NCBI GenBank assembly: GCA_019116445.1
Contig: DXBP01000040.1
Span: 1 to 60,554 of the forward strand
DNA length: 60,554 nucleotides
Source of the DNA: Candidatus Gemmiger excrementigallinarum
GTDB taxonomy: Bacteria; Bacillota; Clostridia; Oscillospirales; Ruminococcaceae
Reading direction: 5' to 3'
The notes below the pieces were generated by a model, which worked only from the letters and a program-made list of their open reading frames with translations, was not told the DNA's origin and ran no database searches. Numbering within the stretch: the first letter of the stretch is position 1; each line of letters begins with the position of its first letter. The translations under genes and the position numbers were made by a program. Of this stretch, positions 40,842 to 48,415 are shown in pieces.

Positions 40842-41881
40842 ACCAGTTCCACCCCGTCGCCTTCCACGATGGTGCCCAGGCGGTAAGCGCCTTCCTCACC
40901 ATGAGCGTGCAGGATCTCCAGGGCCTTGTCGGCATCTTCGGCTGCCACAACGATCGTCATGCCCACACCCATGTTGAAGGTGTTGAACATATCGCGCTCC
41001 GGCACATTGCCTTCTTTGGCCAGCACGTTGAACAGGATGGGGGTGCGCACATCGGCTTTGGCGATGCGGGCAGCGCAGCCTTTCTTCAGGCTGCGGGGAA
41101 TATTCTCATAGAAGCCGCCGCCAGTGATGTGGGACACGCCCTTCACGGTGACCTGCTCCATCAGAGCCAGCACCGGCTTGACGTAGATCTTGGTGGGAGC
41201 CAGCAGGGCCTCGCCAAGGGTCTTGTCCATACCGTCAAAGGTCTTGTCCAGCACCTCGGGGTGATGGTCGATGTCGAAAATCTTGCGCACCAGAGAGAAA
41301 CCGTTGGAGTGCACACCGGTGGAAGGCAGCGCCAGAATGACGTCGCCTGCCTGCATGGTGGAGTTGTCCAGGATCTTGCTCTTATCCACCACACCTACGG
41401 TAAAGCCGGCCAGGTCGTATTCTTCCTCGGGCATCATGCCGGGGTGCTCGGCAGTTTCGCCGCCCACCAGGGAGCAGCCCGCCTGCACGCAGCCTTCGGC
41501 CACGCCCTTGACGATCTCGGCAATCTTTTCGGGGATGTTTTTGCCGCAAGCAATGTAATCCAGGAACACCAACGGCTTGGCGCCGGCGCAAATGACGTCA
41601 TTGACGCACATGGCCACACAGTCAATGCCAATGGTATCATGCTTGTTCATATACTGGGCTACACGCAGTTTGGTGCCGACGCCGTCGGTGCCGGAGATCA
41701 GGACCGGATGCTCCATACCGGTGCAGTCCAGTTCAAACAGACCGCCAAAACCGCCCAGGCCGCCGATGCAGTTCTCGGTCATTGTGCGGGCCACATACTG
41801 CTTCATCAGTTCCACAGAGCGGTAGCCGGCGGTAATATCTACACCGGCGGCAGCGTAGCTGGCAGAATAGCTTTTTTCCAT
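40838..41881 (-). CDS. purM: Phosphoribosylformylglycinamidine cyclo-ligase (AIR synthase)
   Basis: A 347-residue ATP-dependent cyclo-ligase. SYAAAGVDITAGYRSVELMK and HPVLISGTDGVGTKLRVAQYM open the protein; FLDYIACGKNIPEK, LVGGETAEHPGMMPEEEYDLAGFTVG and SHITGGGFYENIPR are family blocks. It is translated before purN in a four-base overlap. Confidence 0.96.
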   Translation of the reverse strand: MEKSYSASYAAAGVDITAGYRSVELMKQYVARTMTENCIGGLGGFGGLFELDCTGMEHPVLISGTDGVGTKLRVAQYMNKHDTIGIDCVAMCVNDVICAGAKPLVFLDYIACGKNIPEKIAEIVKGVAEGCVQAGCSLVGGETAEHPGMMPEEEYDLAGFTVGVVDKSKILDNSTMQAGDVILALPSTGVHSNGFSLVRKIFDIDHHPEVLDKTFDGMDKTLGEALLAPTKIYVKPVLALMEQVTVKGVSHITGGGFYENIPRSLKKGCAARIAKADVRTPILFNVLAKEGNVPERDMFNTFNMGVGMTIVVAAEDADKALEILHAHGEEGAYRLGTIVEGDGVELV

Positions 41882-41944
41882 GTTGGTACTCCTATCGGAT
41901 GTTGTTGCAAAGACGCGGGCTCGGCGCAGGGGCCGTGATCCCGG

Positions 41945-43417
41945 TCACAGTTTTTTGTTCGGATTGGAAGTGCTCAGGGGTTTGTCGTAAACGATGTCCA
42001 TCGTTTCCTCCGGCGGGTCCACAGGATACTTGCCGGTGAAACAGCCGGTGCAGAAACCGCAATGGCTGTGAATGGCCAGCTGCTGCACATGCTCAATGCT
42101 CAGATAGCCCAGCGTATCGGACCCCACCAGTTTGTTGATCTCTTCCACGGTGTGACCGGTAGCGATCAGCTGCTTTTCATCGGGAATGTCGGTGCCAAAG
42201 TAACAGGGATGGGCAAAGGGCGGGGCGCTGATGCGGTAATGGACCTCCTTCGCACCGGCCTCACGCAGCAGACGGATGGTCCGGGCGCTGGTGGTGCCGC
42301 GGACGATGGAGTCATCCACCAGCACAACACGTTTGCCTTTGACTGTAGATTCGATGGCGTTGAGTTTGATGCGCACGCTGTTTTCGCGCTGTTTCTGGCT
42401 GCCCTGGATGAAAGTGCGTCCCACATATTTGTTCTTGATGAACCCGATACCGTAGGGAATGCCGCTTTCCTGGGCGTATCCCAGGGCTGCATCCAGGCCG
42501 GAATCCGGTGCGCCGATAACGACGTCTGCTTCCACGGGATGCTCCTGGGCCAGGAAACGACCGGCCTGCAGACGGGCCTCGTGGACACAGGTGCCTTCCA
42601 GCACCGAGTCGGGACGGGCAAAGTAGATGTACTCAAACACACACATGGTGTGGGGGGCAGTGCCGCAGTGGGTATCGATGCAGCGCAGACCATCGTGTCC
42701 GGCAATGACGATCTCGCCGGGACGGACATCGCGCACGAACCGGGCGCCCACGGCGTCCAGCGCGCAGGATTCGCTGGCGAAAGCGTACCCGCTGCCATCC
42801 GGCAGCTCACCGATGCAAAGGGGGCGGAACCCGTGAGGGTCACGGGCCGCAATGAGTTTGGTGTGGGTCATAATGACCAGGCTGTAGGCGCCTTCAATAT
42901 CGTCCATAGTGCGGCTGACGGCCATCTCGATGTTGGGGGTCAGCAGACGGTTCTGGGTGAGCAGATAGGCGATGACTTCGGTGTCCGAAGTCCCGTGGAA
43001 GATGGAACCGCTCATCTCCAGTTTGCGGCGCAGTTTGGGTGCGTTGACCAGGTTACCGTTGTGGCAAACGGCCATGGCGCCCTTGCAGTGATGCAATACC
43101 ATGGGCTGGGCGTTGGACCGGCTGCGCTGACCGGCTGTGGCATAGCGCACGTGGCCGGTGGCCATTTTGGCACCATGGGGCAGTTCTTCCAGCACCCGTT
43201 TGGTAAAGACTTCGCTCACCAGGCCCAGGTCCCGGTGGCCGGACAGGACGCCGTCCACATTCAGCGCAATGCCGCAGCTTTCCTGGCCGCGATGCTGCAG
43301 CGCATACAGTGCGCTGTATACGGCGCTGACCATATCGGTCTCGCCGGTTTTATCATAAATGCCGAAGACACCGCATTCTTCGTGCAGTGATTCGGTATAT
43401 TGGGCAAGTTCACTCAT
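41945..43417 (-). CDS. purF: Amidophosphoribosyltransferase
   Basis: A 490-residue enzyme of the Bacillus type, the committed step of the pathway. A propeptide of 14 residues precedes nucleophile Cys15 (HEECGVFGIYD), so N-terminal processing is expected. The glutaminase half contains LQHRGQESCGIA; the PRPP site is KRVVLVDDSIVRGTTS. HSHCGFCTGCFTGKYP near the C-terminus supplies cysteines for a 4Fe-4S cluster, as in oxygen-sensitive B. subtilis PurF. It is followed by purM after 63 bases. Confidence 0.96.
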   Translation of the reverse strand: MSELAQYTESLHEECGVFGIYDKTGETDMVSAVYSALYALQHRGQESCGIALNVDGVLSGHRDLGLVSEVFTKRVLEELPHGAKMATGHVRYATAGQRSRSNAQPMVLHHCKGAMAVCHNGNLVNAPKLRRKLEMSGSIFHGTSDTEVIAYLLTQNRLLTPNIEMAVSRTMDDIEGAYSLVIMTHTKLIAARDPHGFRPLCIGELPDGSGYAFASESCALDAVGARFVRDVRPGEIVIAGHDGLRCIDTHCGTAPHTMCVFEYIYFARPDSVLEGTCVHEARLQAGRFLAQEHPVEADVVIGAPDSGLDAALGYAQESGIPYGIGFIKNKYVGRTFIQGSQKQRENSVRIKLNAIESTVKGKRVVLVDDSIVRGTTSARTIRLLREAGAKEVHYRISAPPFAHPCYFGTDIPDEKQLIATGHTVEEINKLVGSDTLGYLSIEHVQQLAIHSHCGFCTGCFTGKYPVDPPEETMDIVYDKPLSTSNPNKKL

Positions 43418-43443
43418 TCCGCTTTGTGCTCCGTTTTCTTAAA

Positions 43444-44157
43444 TCAACCCAGCAGGCGCTTCATCACTTCCTGGTAGGCGTCAGCCTCGCCGCCCATATC
43501 ACGGCGGAACAGATCCTTGTCCAGGTGGGCGCCGGTAGTGGCATCCCAGAAGCGGCAGGTGTCAGGGCTGATCTCGTCGGCCAGGATGATGGTGCCATCG
43601 GACAGGCGGCCGAACTCCAGTTTGAAGTCGATGAGGCGGATGTTGGCATCCAGCAGGATCTTCTTCAGCACTTCGTTGACCTTGAAGGCGTACTTGGTGA
43701 TGGTATCAATTTCTTCCTGGGTGGCCAGGTCCAGGGCCAGGGCGTAGTAGTGGTTGATGAACGGATCATGCAGATCGTCGTTCTTGTAGCTGAACTCCAG
43801 AATGGGGGTCTTGAAGGGGGTACCCTCGGGCACGCCCATGCGCAGGCTGAAGTGACCGGCGGCCACGTTGCGGATGATGACCTCCAGCGGCACGATGTCA
43901 ACCTTCTTCACGAAGGTGTCGCGGTCATTGACTTCTTCCACGTAATGGGTGGGAACGCCCTCTTTTTCCAGCTTCTGCATCAGGGCGTTGGACAGCTTGT
44001 TGTTGACGATGCCCTTATCACGGATGGTGCCCTTCTTCTCGCCGTCGCCGGCGGTGGCGTCATCCTTGTAATGGACCATAACGATCTCGGGGTCATTGGT
44101 GGCGAAAACCTGCTTGGCCTTGCCTTCGTACATCTGTTCTTTAACTTCGTATTTCAT
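43444..44157 (-). CDS. purC: SAICAR synthetase
   Basis: A 237-residue ligase that joins aspartate to CAIR. YEGKAKQVFAT, YKDDATAGDGEKKGTI, VPLEVIIRNVAAGHFSLRMG and LIDFKLEFGRLSDGTIILADEISPDTCRFWD are the conserved blocks. The ATG is preceded by AAAAGGGAG. It has its own probable promoter (44210-44238) within the gap after purE. Confidence 0.96.
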   Translation of the reverse strand: MKYEVKEQMYEGKAKQVFATNDPEIVMVHYKDDATAGDGEKKGTIRDKGIVNNKLSNALMQKLEKEGVPTHYVEEVNDRDTFVKKVDIVPLEVIIRNVAAGHFSLRMGVPEGTPFKTPILEFSYKNDDLHDPFINHYYALALDLATQEEIDTITKYAFKVNEVLKKILLDANIRLIDFKLEFGRLSDGTIILADEISPDTCRFWDATTGAHLDKDLFRRDMGGEADAYQEVMKRLLG

Positions 44158-44185
44158 GATAAACGCTCCCTTTTATGTAATGTAT

Positions 44186-44224
44186 AAAACGGGGATCGAC
44201 GGTACTTCCATTGTACCCCGTTTT
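44186..44224 (-). other. Hairpin in the purE-purC gap, overlapping the purC promoter
   Basis: A 9-bp stem CAAAACGGGG/CCCCGTTTT (44186-44194 with 44216-44224) is followed on the minus strand by TTTTAT. It could be a weak terminator for purE. The upstream arm lies within the spacer of the promoter at 44210-44238, so the same bases serve both signals. Confidence 0.55.
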
Positions 44225-44238
44225 GTGGCGGTGTGCAA
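44210..44238 (-). promoter_or_regulatory. Probable internal promoter of purC
   Basis: On the minus strand TTGCAC (44233-44238), a 17-base spacer and TACAAT (44210-44215). The purC ATG is about 50 bases downstream. Confidence 0.6.
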
Positions 44239-44248
44239 GAATTATTGT

Positions 44249-44746
44249 TTACAACGCAGCAGCCTCTGCGGCGATGGCGGCGTCCTTTTTGGCGATGGCA
44301 GCAGCCGTGTCGGCCCGGAACTGATCCAGCTTGGCGGCCAGGTCTTCATCGGCCACAGCCAGAATAGCAACGGCCAGGTAGGCGGCGTTTTTGGCACCGT
44401 TCAGGGCCACGGTGGCTACGGGGAAGCCGCTGGGCATCTGTACGGTGGCCAGCAGGGCATCCAGACCGTCCAGTGCGCCGCCCTTCATAGGGATACCGAC
44501 GACCGGCAAGGTGGTGTTGGCGGCAAAGGCACCGGCCAGGTGAGCGGCCATACCGGCGGCACACAGGATGACACCGTAACCGTTGGCACGGGCGGATTTG
44601 GCAAAAGCGGCAGCCGCCTCAGGCGTACGGTGAGCCGAGAGGATGTGGGCTTCATACGGGACGCCGAAATCCTTCAGCACGGTGCAGGCTCCCTTGACAA
44701 CGGACCAGTCGCTGTCGGAACCCATGATGATCGCTACTTTTTTCAT
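44249..44746 (-). CDS. purE: 5-(Carboxyamino)imidazole ribonucleotide mutase
   Basis: A 165-residue Pur[20 protein letters not shown] and [21 protein letters not shown] (active-site His) and [46 protein letters not shown] are the class I-type blocks. The start at 44746 is fixed by AAAGGAG and the conserved N-terminus; the frame upstream of it is leader RNA. No purK is present, so how N5-CAIR arises is not shown here. The last 15 residues are Ala-rich. It is the first gene of the purine run, behind the leader at 44747-44908. Confidence 0.95.
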   Translation of the reverse strand: MKKVAIIMGSDSDWSVVKGACTVLKDFGVPYEAHILSAHRTPEAAAAFAKSARANGYGVILCAAGMAAHLAGAFAANTTLPVVGIPMKGGALDGLDALLATVQMPSGFPVATVALNGAKNAAYLAVAILAVADEDLAAKLDQFRADTAAAIAKKDAAIAAEAAAL

Positions 44747-44908
44747 TGGTAAGCTCCTTTCCTGATTACACGCCAGACGAAAAGAGCGCAGTGGCCGGCA
44801 AAACGGTACACTGCGCTGTTTGGATATACGAATACGGCATGCGGGGTACAAAGAACCCGTGAAAATCACCAAGACACAACAGCGAGCCTTGCACGGAAGA
44901 TCCCCCTT
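44747..44908 (-). promoter_or_regulatory. Structured purE leader: terminator/antiterminator switch of unrecognised class
   Basis: The transcript from the 44909-44937 promoter would start near 44902 and run about 155 bases before purE. An intrinsic terminator (44785-44793 with 44809-44817, then CTTTTCG) lies inside it. Upstream, CGCTGTT (44878-44884) is perfectly complementary to AACAGCG (44814-44820), which shares four bases with the terminator's first arm, so pairing there would prevent the terminator. The intervening 57 bases contain two small hairpins (GTGA/TCAC and CGGGT/ACCCCG). It does not show the purine, ZTP or ykkC/PRPP consensus. A 42-codon GTG frame (44894 to 44766) with GGGGG upstream also covers it. 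Confidence 0.6.
44780..44817 (-). terminator. Leader terminator upstream of purE
   Basis: On the minus strand a 9-bp stem AGCGCAGTG/CACTGCGCT, with possible inner pairs, is followed by CTTTTCG. It lies 34 bases before the purE ATG, inside the transcript that must be read to express purE. Confidence 0.75.
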
Positions 44909-44937
44909 TATATAAAGAAGTAAAGTACCCTTGTAAA
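44909..44937 (-). promoter_or_regulatory. Promoter of the purine operon
   Basis: On the minus strand TTTACA (44932-44937), a 17-base spacer and TATATA (44909-44914) followed by AAGGGGG. Confidence 0.65.
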
Positions 44938-44991
44938 ATCAGTGTAAGGCGTAAGCAGAAAAAATGCAAGACAGGGAGGAGTTTTTCAGCC

Positions 44992-45038
44992 AAAAAACGA
45001 CAGAAAAAGAGTTTTCCCGGTTGCTTTTTGTCGTTTTT
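44992..45038. terminator. Bidirectional hairpin between divergent purE and psiE-like promoters
   Basis: Arms AAAAACGACAGAAAAAG and CTTTTTGTCGTTTTT pair over about 15 bp with one bulge; both ends are A/T runs. It lies between two divergent promoters where no gene needs ending. I see no coding frame in 44938-45103. Confidence 0.6.
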
Positions 45039-45103
45039 GATGGGGGTCAGCGGGCAAAGGTATGACTTTATCAAATGCAGAAAAACACCAAAAAAGAATG
45101 GTA

Positions 45104-45132
45104 TGGCACAGCGGAACAAAATATGGTATAAT
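45104..45132 (+). promoter_or_regulatory. Promoter of the PsiE-like gene
   Basis: Consensus TATAAT (45127-45132) with upstream TGG (extended -10); the -35 region (TGGCAC, 45104-45109) is poor, which an extended -10 can offset. The gene starts 37 bases downstream. Confidence 0.6.
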
Positions 45133-45169
45133 ATGACAAATTTTATCCCCGAAGAGAGGAATAAAGACG

Positions 45170-45694
45170 ATGAACCAACGCAAAAATCACCTGAGCAATA
45201 CGGCTCTACATGGTAAAGAAGAACGTGTGAAGCGGATTTTCCGGGATCAGATCGCCGAAGCCGCCGGCCTGCTGGAGGTGGTGCTGTCCGGCATCGTACT
45301 AGTGGGGCTGCTGTTCAGCATTGTACCGCTGCTCCAGTGGATGCCCGGCCTGATCGTGGACGGAAACGAAGTGGAAGTGTACGAGTTCCTGACCCGTGCG
45401 CTGGATATTGTCATCGGTATCGAATTTATCAAGATGCTGGCCAAACACAGCCCCGGCAGTGTGCTGGAGGTGCTGCTGTATGCCATTGCCCGCCACATGA
45501 TCGTCGGGCATGAGGACGCCGTGCAGAACTTGGTCAGCGTGATCGCCATTGCCCTGATCTTTGTTATCCGCCGGTACTTTTTTGTTCCGTCTTTTGGCCA
45601 GAAACTGCCTGGAGGTCAGATGGCGCCTGATGTGGCACATTTGTATGCCGTCAGCGAGGAAGAAGGGGCAGAACTGGGGGAAGAACCCCACTGA
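45170..45694 (+). CDS. PsiE-like membrane protein
   Basis: A 174-residue protein with about four membrane segments (about 34-58, 70-90, 97-112 and 118-138). The region VLEVLLYAIARHMIVGHEDAVQNLVSVIAIALIFVIRRYF resembles PsiE (phosphate-starvation-inducible E), including its basic residue and His within the membrane part. PsiE has no known biochemical activity. The N-terminal 30 residues are basic; the C-terminus is acidic. GAGAGGA lies upstream. Single gene between purE (divergent) and fhs (convergent). Confidence 0.6.
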   Translation: MNQRKNHLSNTALHGKEERVKRIFRDQIAEAAGLLEVVLSGIVLVGLLFSIVPLLQWMPGLIVDGNEVEVYEFLTRALDIVIGIEFIKMLAKHSPGSVLEVLLYAIARHMIVGHEDAVQNLVSVIAIALIFVIRRYFFVPSFGQKLPGGQMAPDVAHLYAVSEEEGAELGEEPH

Positions 45695-45727
45695 GCCAGG
45701 GAAACCGATTTCCCGGCAAGAAGATAC

Positions 45728-45760
45728 AAAAAGAGGTCCGCCAGCGGCGGACCTCTTTTT
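45728..45760. terminator. Bidirectional terminator between the PsiE-like gene and fhs
   Basis: A perfect 15-bp stem AAAAAGAGGTCCGCC/GGCGGACCTCTTTTT with a three-base loop serves the convergent genes. Confidence 0.94.
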
Positions 45761-45778
45761 CTGTATGAACAGTATGGA

Positions 45779-47440
45779 TCAGAACAATCCGGTGATCTTG
45801 CCGTGTACATCCACGTCGATGTCCATGGCGGCGGGATGCTTGGGCAGACCGGGCATCGTCATGATGCTGCCGCAGACGACCACCACAAAACCGGCACCTG
45901 CCGACAGGCGAACCTCTCGTACGTTCAGGGTAAAACCTTCCGGTGCGGCGATGAGCTTGGCGTTATCGCTGAAGGAATACTGCGTTTTGGCAATGCACAC
46001 CGGCAGATCGCTGTAGCCCATGGCAGTCAGCTCGTCCAGTGTCTTCTGGGCAGCGGCGCTGTAGGAAACACCGCCGGCACGATAGATCTTTTTGGCGACT
46101 GCTTCGATCTTCTCCGGCAGGGAGGCACTCAGATCATAGGTGTACTGAACACGGGCGCTGTCGTCGAGGATGGAGAGCACCGTTTCGGCCAGGGCCTTGC
46201 CGCCCTCGCCACCTTTGGCGAATACTTCGGACAGAGCGCAGGGGACACCGGCTTTCTCGCAGACTTCGTAGATGGCATCCATCTCTTCCTTGGTATCGGT
46301 GGGGAAGGCGTTGATGGCCACACATACCGGCAGACCGAAATTGCGCATATTTTCGATGTGGCGGGCCAGGTTCACGGAACCGGCCTTGACAGCCTCGGCG
46401 TTGGGCTGGCTCAAATCAGCTTTGGCTACGCCGCCGTGGGACTTCAGCGCGCGCACGGTGGCTACCAGCACGACGGCAGCCGGGTTCAGGCCTGCGTAGC
46501 GGCACTTGATGTCCAGGAACTTTTCGGCACCCAGATCGGCACCGAAGCCTGCCTCGGTCACCACATAGTCAGCCAGTTTCAGGCTCAGCTTGGTGGCGAT
46601 GACGCTGTTGCAGCCATGGGCAATGTTGGCGAAAGGACCGCCGTGGATGATGGCGGGGTTGTGCTCCAGCGTCTGGACCAGGTTGGGGTCCAGGGCGTCT
46701 TTCAGCAGGGCGGCCATGGCACCTGCCGCGCCGATCTGCCCGGCGGTAACGGGTTTGCCGTCGTAAGTATATGCGCAGACAATGCGGGAAAGCCGCGCTT
46801 TCAGGTCTTCCAGGTCGGTAGCCAGGCAGAAGATAGCCATAACCTCGCTGGCTACGGTAATATCAAAGCCGTCCTCGCGGGGGGTGCCGTTGACTTTGCC
46901 GCCCAGGCCGTCCACGATGAAGCGGAGCTGCCGGTCGTTCATGTCCATGCAGCGCTTCCAGGTAATGCGCCGGGGGTCAATGTTCAGGGGGTTGCCCTGC
47001 TGGATGGAATTGTCAATCATGGCTGCCAGCAGGTTGTTGGCGGTGCCGATGGCGTGAATATCGCCGGTGAAGTGCAGGTTGATGTCCTCCATGGGAACTA
47101 CCTGGGCATAGCCGCCGCCGGCCGCGCCGCCCTTGATGCCGAACACAGGCCCAAGGGAAGGCTCACGCAGGCAGAGCATGGTCTTTTTGCCCAGGGCGTT
47201 CATGGCATCAGCCAGGCCCACACTGGTGGTGGTTTTGCCTTCGCCGGCGGGGGTGGGGCTGATGGCCGTCACCAGGATCAGCTTGCCCTCGGGACCATCC
47301 TTCTTGGCCAGCTTGTGGTCGATCTTGGCCTTGTAGTGACCATAGGGGATAACGCTCTGCCCCTGCAGGCCCAGCTTTGCCGCAATCTCGGTAATGGGCT
47401 TCATTTCGGCAGCCTGTGCAATTTCGATGTCGCTCAACAT
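45779..47440 (-). CDS. fhs: Formate-tetrahydrofolate ligase
   Basis: A 553-residue ATP-dependent ligase making 10-formyl-THF from formate and THF. The P-loop TPAGEGKT is at residues 64-70 after [39 protein letters not shown] and [20 protein letters not shown] are typical blocks. The start at 47440 is chosen because GGAGG lies about nine bases upstream and MLSDIEIAQ fits the family; the longer frame enters the leader. The product feeds PurN and AICAR formyltransferase of the adjacent purine operon. Expression is under the ZTP riboswitch at 47498-47580. Confidence 0.96.
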   Translation of the reverse strand: MLSDIEIAQAAEMKPITEIAAKLGLQGQSVIPYGHYKAKIDHKLAKKDGPEGKLILVTAISPTPAGEGKTTTSVGLADAMNALGKKTMLCLREPSLGPVFGIKGGAAGGGYAQVVPMEDINLHFTGDIHAIGTANNLLAAMIDNSIQQGNPLNIDPRRITWKRCMDMNDRQLRFIVDGLGGKVNGTPREDGFDITVASEVMAIFCLATDLEDLKARLSRIVCAYTYDGKPVTAGQIGAAGAMAALLKDALDPNLVQTLEHNPAIIHGGPFANIAHGCNSVIATKLSLKLADYVVTEAGFGADLGAEKFLDIKCRYAGLNPAAVVLVATVRALKSHGGVAKADLSQPNAEAVKAGSVNLARHIENMRNFGLPVCVAINAFPTDTKEEMDAIYEVCEKAGVPCALSEVFAKGGEGGKALAETVLSILDDSARVQYTYDLSASLPEKIEAVAKKIYRAGGVSYSAAAQKTLDELTAMGYSDLPVCIAKTQYSFSDNAKLIAAPEGFTLNVREVRLSAGAGFVVVVCGSIMTMPGLPKHPAAMDIDVDVHGKITGLF

Positions 47441-47463
47441 ACGCAATTCCTCCCAGTGTGGTA

Positions 47464-47504
47464 AAAACAAAGGGCTGCACACACTGCTTGAGTGTATGCA
47501 GCCC
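47464..47504 (-). terminator. Riboswitch-controlled terminator upstream of fhs
   Basis: On the minus strand a 14-bp stem (GGGCTGCATACACT with AGTGTGTGCAGCCC) is followed by TTTGTTTTT. Its first arm begins with the GGGC that ends the riboswitch aptamer, so aptamer folding and terminator are mutually exclusive. Confidence 0.9.
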
Positions 47505-47580
47505 AGACGGTCGGCTTTAAACTGCGGCTGCCTTCCCTGTGGTTACACCCACAAATCCGTCGGTCAGCAGCCTGACAGGG
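47498..47580 (-). promoter_or_regulatory. ZTP (pfl) riboswitch
   Basis: On the minus strand: P1 GGCTGC (47567-47572) with GCAGCC (47526-47531); the J1/2 sequences GACCGACGG and ACAGGGAAGG; P2 GTGG/CCAC; and the 3' domain GCCGACCGTCTGGGC (47501-47515), which matches the conserved pfl-motif CCGnCTGGGC. Known ZTP riboswitches bind ZMP/ZTP, the AICAR nucleotides that build up when 10-formyl-THF is short, and switch on folate and purine genes. Here it lies before fhs with an overlapping terminator, so ligand should raise fhs expression. Confidence 0.88.
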
Positions 47581-47582
47581 TT

Positions 47583-47612
47583 ACTGTAGCATATCCGGGC
47601 TGTGTTTGTCAA
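47583..47612 (-). promoter_or_regulatory. Promoter of fhs
   Basis: On the minus strand TTGACA (47607-47612), an 18-base spacer and TACAGT (47583-47588). Transcription would start near 47576, just at the first base of the aptamer. Confidence 0.65.
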
Positions 47613-47615
47613 GTA

Positions 47616-48404
47616 TCAAACGCGGCCTTTTCTGCAGCCCCATTTTTTGAAATAACGGCCCATGCTCACCAGCTGCATCTTGAACTTGCCGGCATCCCGC
47701 ATGGGGGCCCGGTGCCAGGCATGCACGGCAGTGAACTGCGGCGCCAGCCAGACGGTGCCTTCCTGCAGGACTTTTTGCGTCAGGTCGGCATCCTCCACAT
47801 ACATGAAGTATTCGGGATCAAACCCTCCGATCTTTTTCAGCACATCAGTGCGCACTGCCATAAAGCTGCCGGTGCAGAATTCGATGCGCCGGGGAACCGT
47901 AAGGTCCTCGTCCTGCATGGTGTAGTGGTCGTCGGCTTTGCGGAACGCTCCGCCGAATTTGGGCGCCAGCTGGCGGGCCAGCAACAGCCAGGGCGTGGGT
48001 TTGCGCCGGGGCAGATGCTGCAGCCTCCCGTCGGGATAGCGCAGCTGGGGAGTAGCCATGGCGGCACCCGGGGTGTCCAGCAGCCACTGGGCCATAGGTT
48101 CCAAGACATCTTCCGTCAGAAGAATGTCCGGGTTCAGAATAAAGTGTACATCGCTGTCCAGCCGGTCCAGCACAGTGTTGTGCCCTTTGCCGAAACCGAT
48201 GTTTTCAGCAAGGGGAAGCACCTTCACGCGGCTGTCGCCGAAATCGGTGGCTGCCAGCTGTTGCCCGCAGCCATCCGGGCTGCCATTATCCACCACATAC
48301 AGGGCAAAATCGGGAGCAGGGGTATGCTGCAGGATGCTGCGCACGGCGGCGCAGACTTCTTCATAATCACAGTACGCCACAATGCAGGCGCTGATCTTGG
48401 CCAT
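47616..48404 (-). CDS. Family 2 glycosyltransferase (rhamnosyltransferase-like)
   Basis: A 262-residue GT-A transferase. ISACIVAYCDYEEVCAAVRSIL, LYVVDNGSPDGCGQQLA and VLPLAENIGFGKGHNTVL form the nucleotide-sugar half; DVHFILNPDILLTEDVLEPMAQW contains the metal-binding acidic motif; GFDPEYFMYVEDADLTQKV is the ED-type catalytic motif seen in WbbL-like rhamnosyltransferases. No membrane segment is evident. The start at 48404 follows GAGGAG and lies 11 bases after the metA stop, so it seems co-transcribed with the methionine genes, although no functional link is obvious. Donor and acceptor unknown. Confidence 0.85.
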   Translation of the reverse strand: MAKISACIVAYCDYEEVCAAVRSILQHTPAPDFALYVVDNGSPDGCGQQLAATDFGDSRVKVLPLAENIGFGKGHNTVLDRLDSDVHFILNPDILLTEDVLEPMAQWLLDTPGAAMATPQLRYPDGRLQHLPRRKPTPWLLLARQLAPKFGGAFRKADDHYTMQDEDLTVPRRIEFCTGSFMAVRTDVLKKIGGFDPEYFMYVEDADLTQKVLQEGTVWLAPQFTAVHAWHRAPMRDAGKFKMQLVSMGRYFKKWGCRKGRV

Positions 48405-48415
48405 GCCGGAACTCC

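Noticed and set aside
38331-40886. 851-codon plus-strand frame opposite the AICAR formyltransferase, purO and purN
   Set aside because: Antisense shadow in the same phase as the purine genes.
44747-44908. Guanine/adenine (purine) riboswitch before purE
   Set aside because: The conserved TATA, ATATGG and TCTACC elements are not found in the leader.
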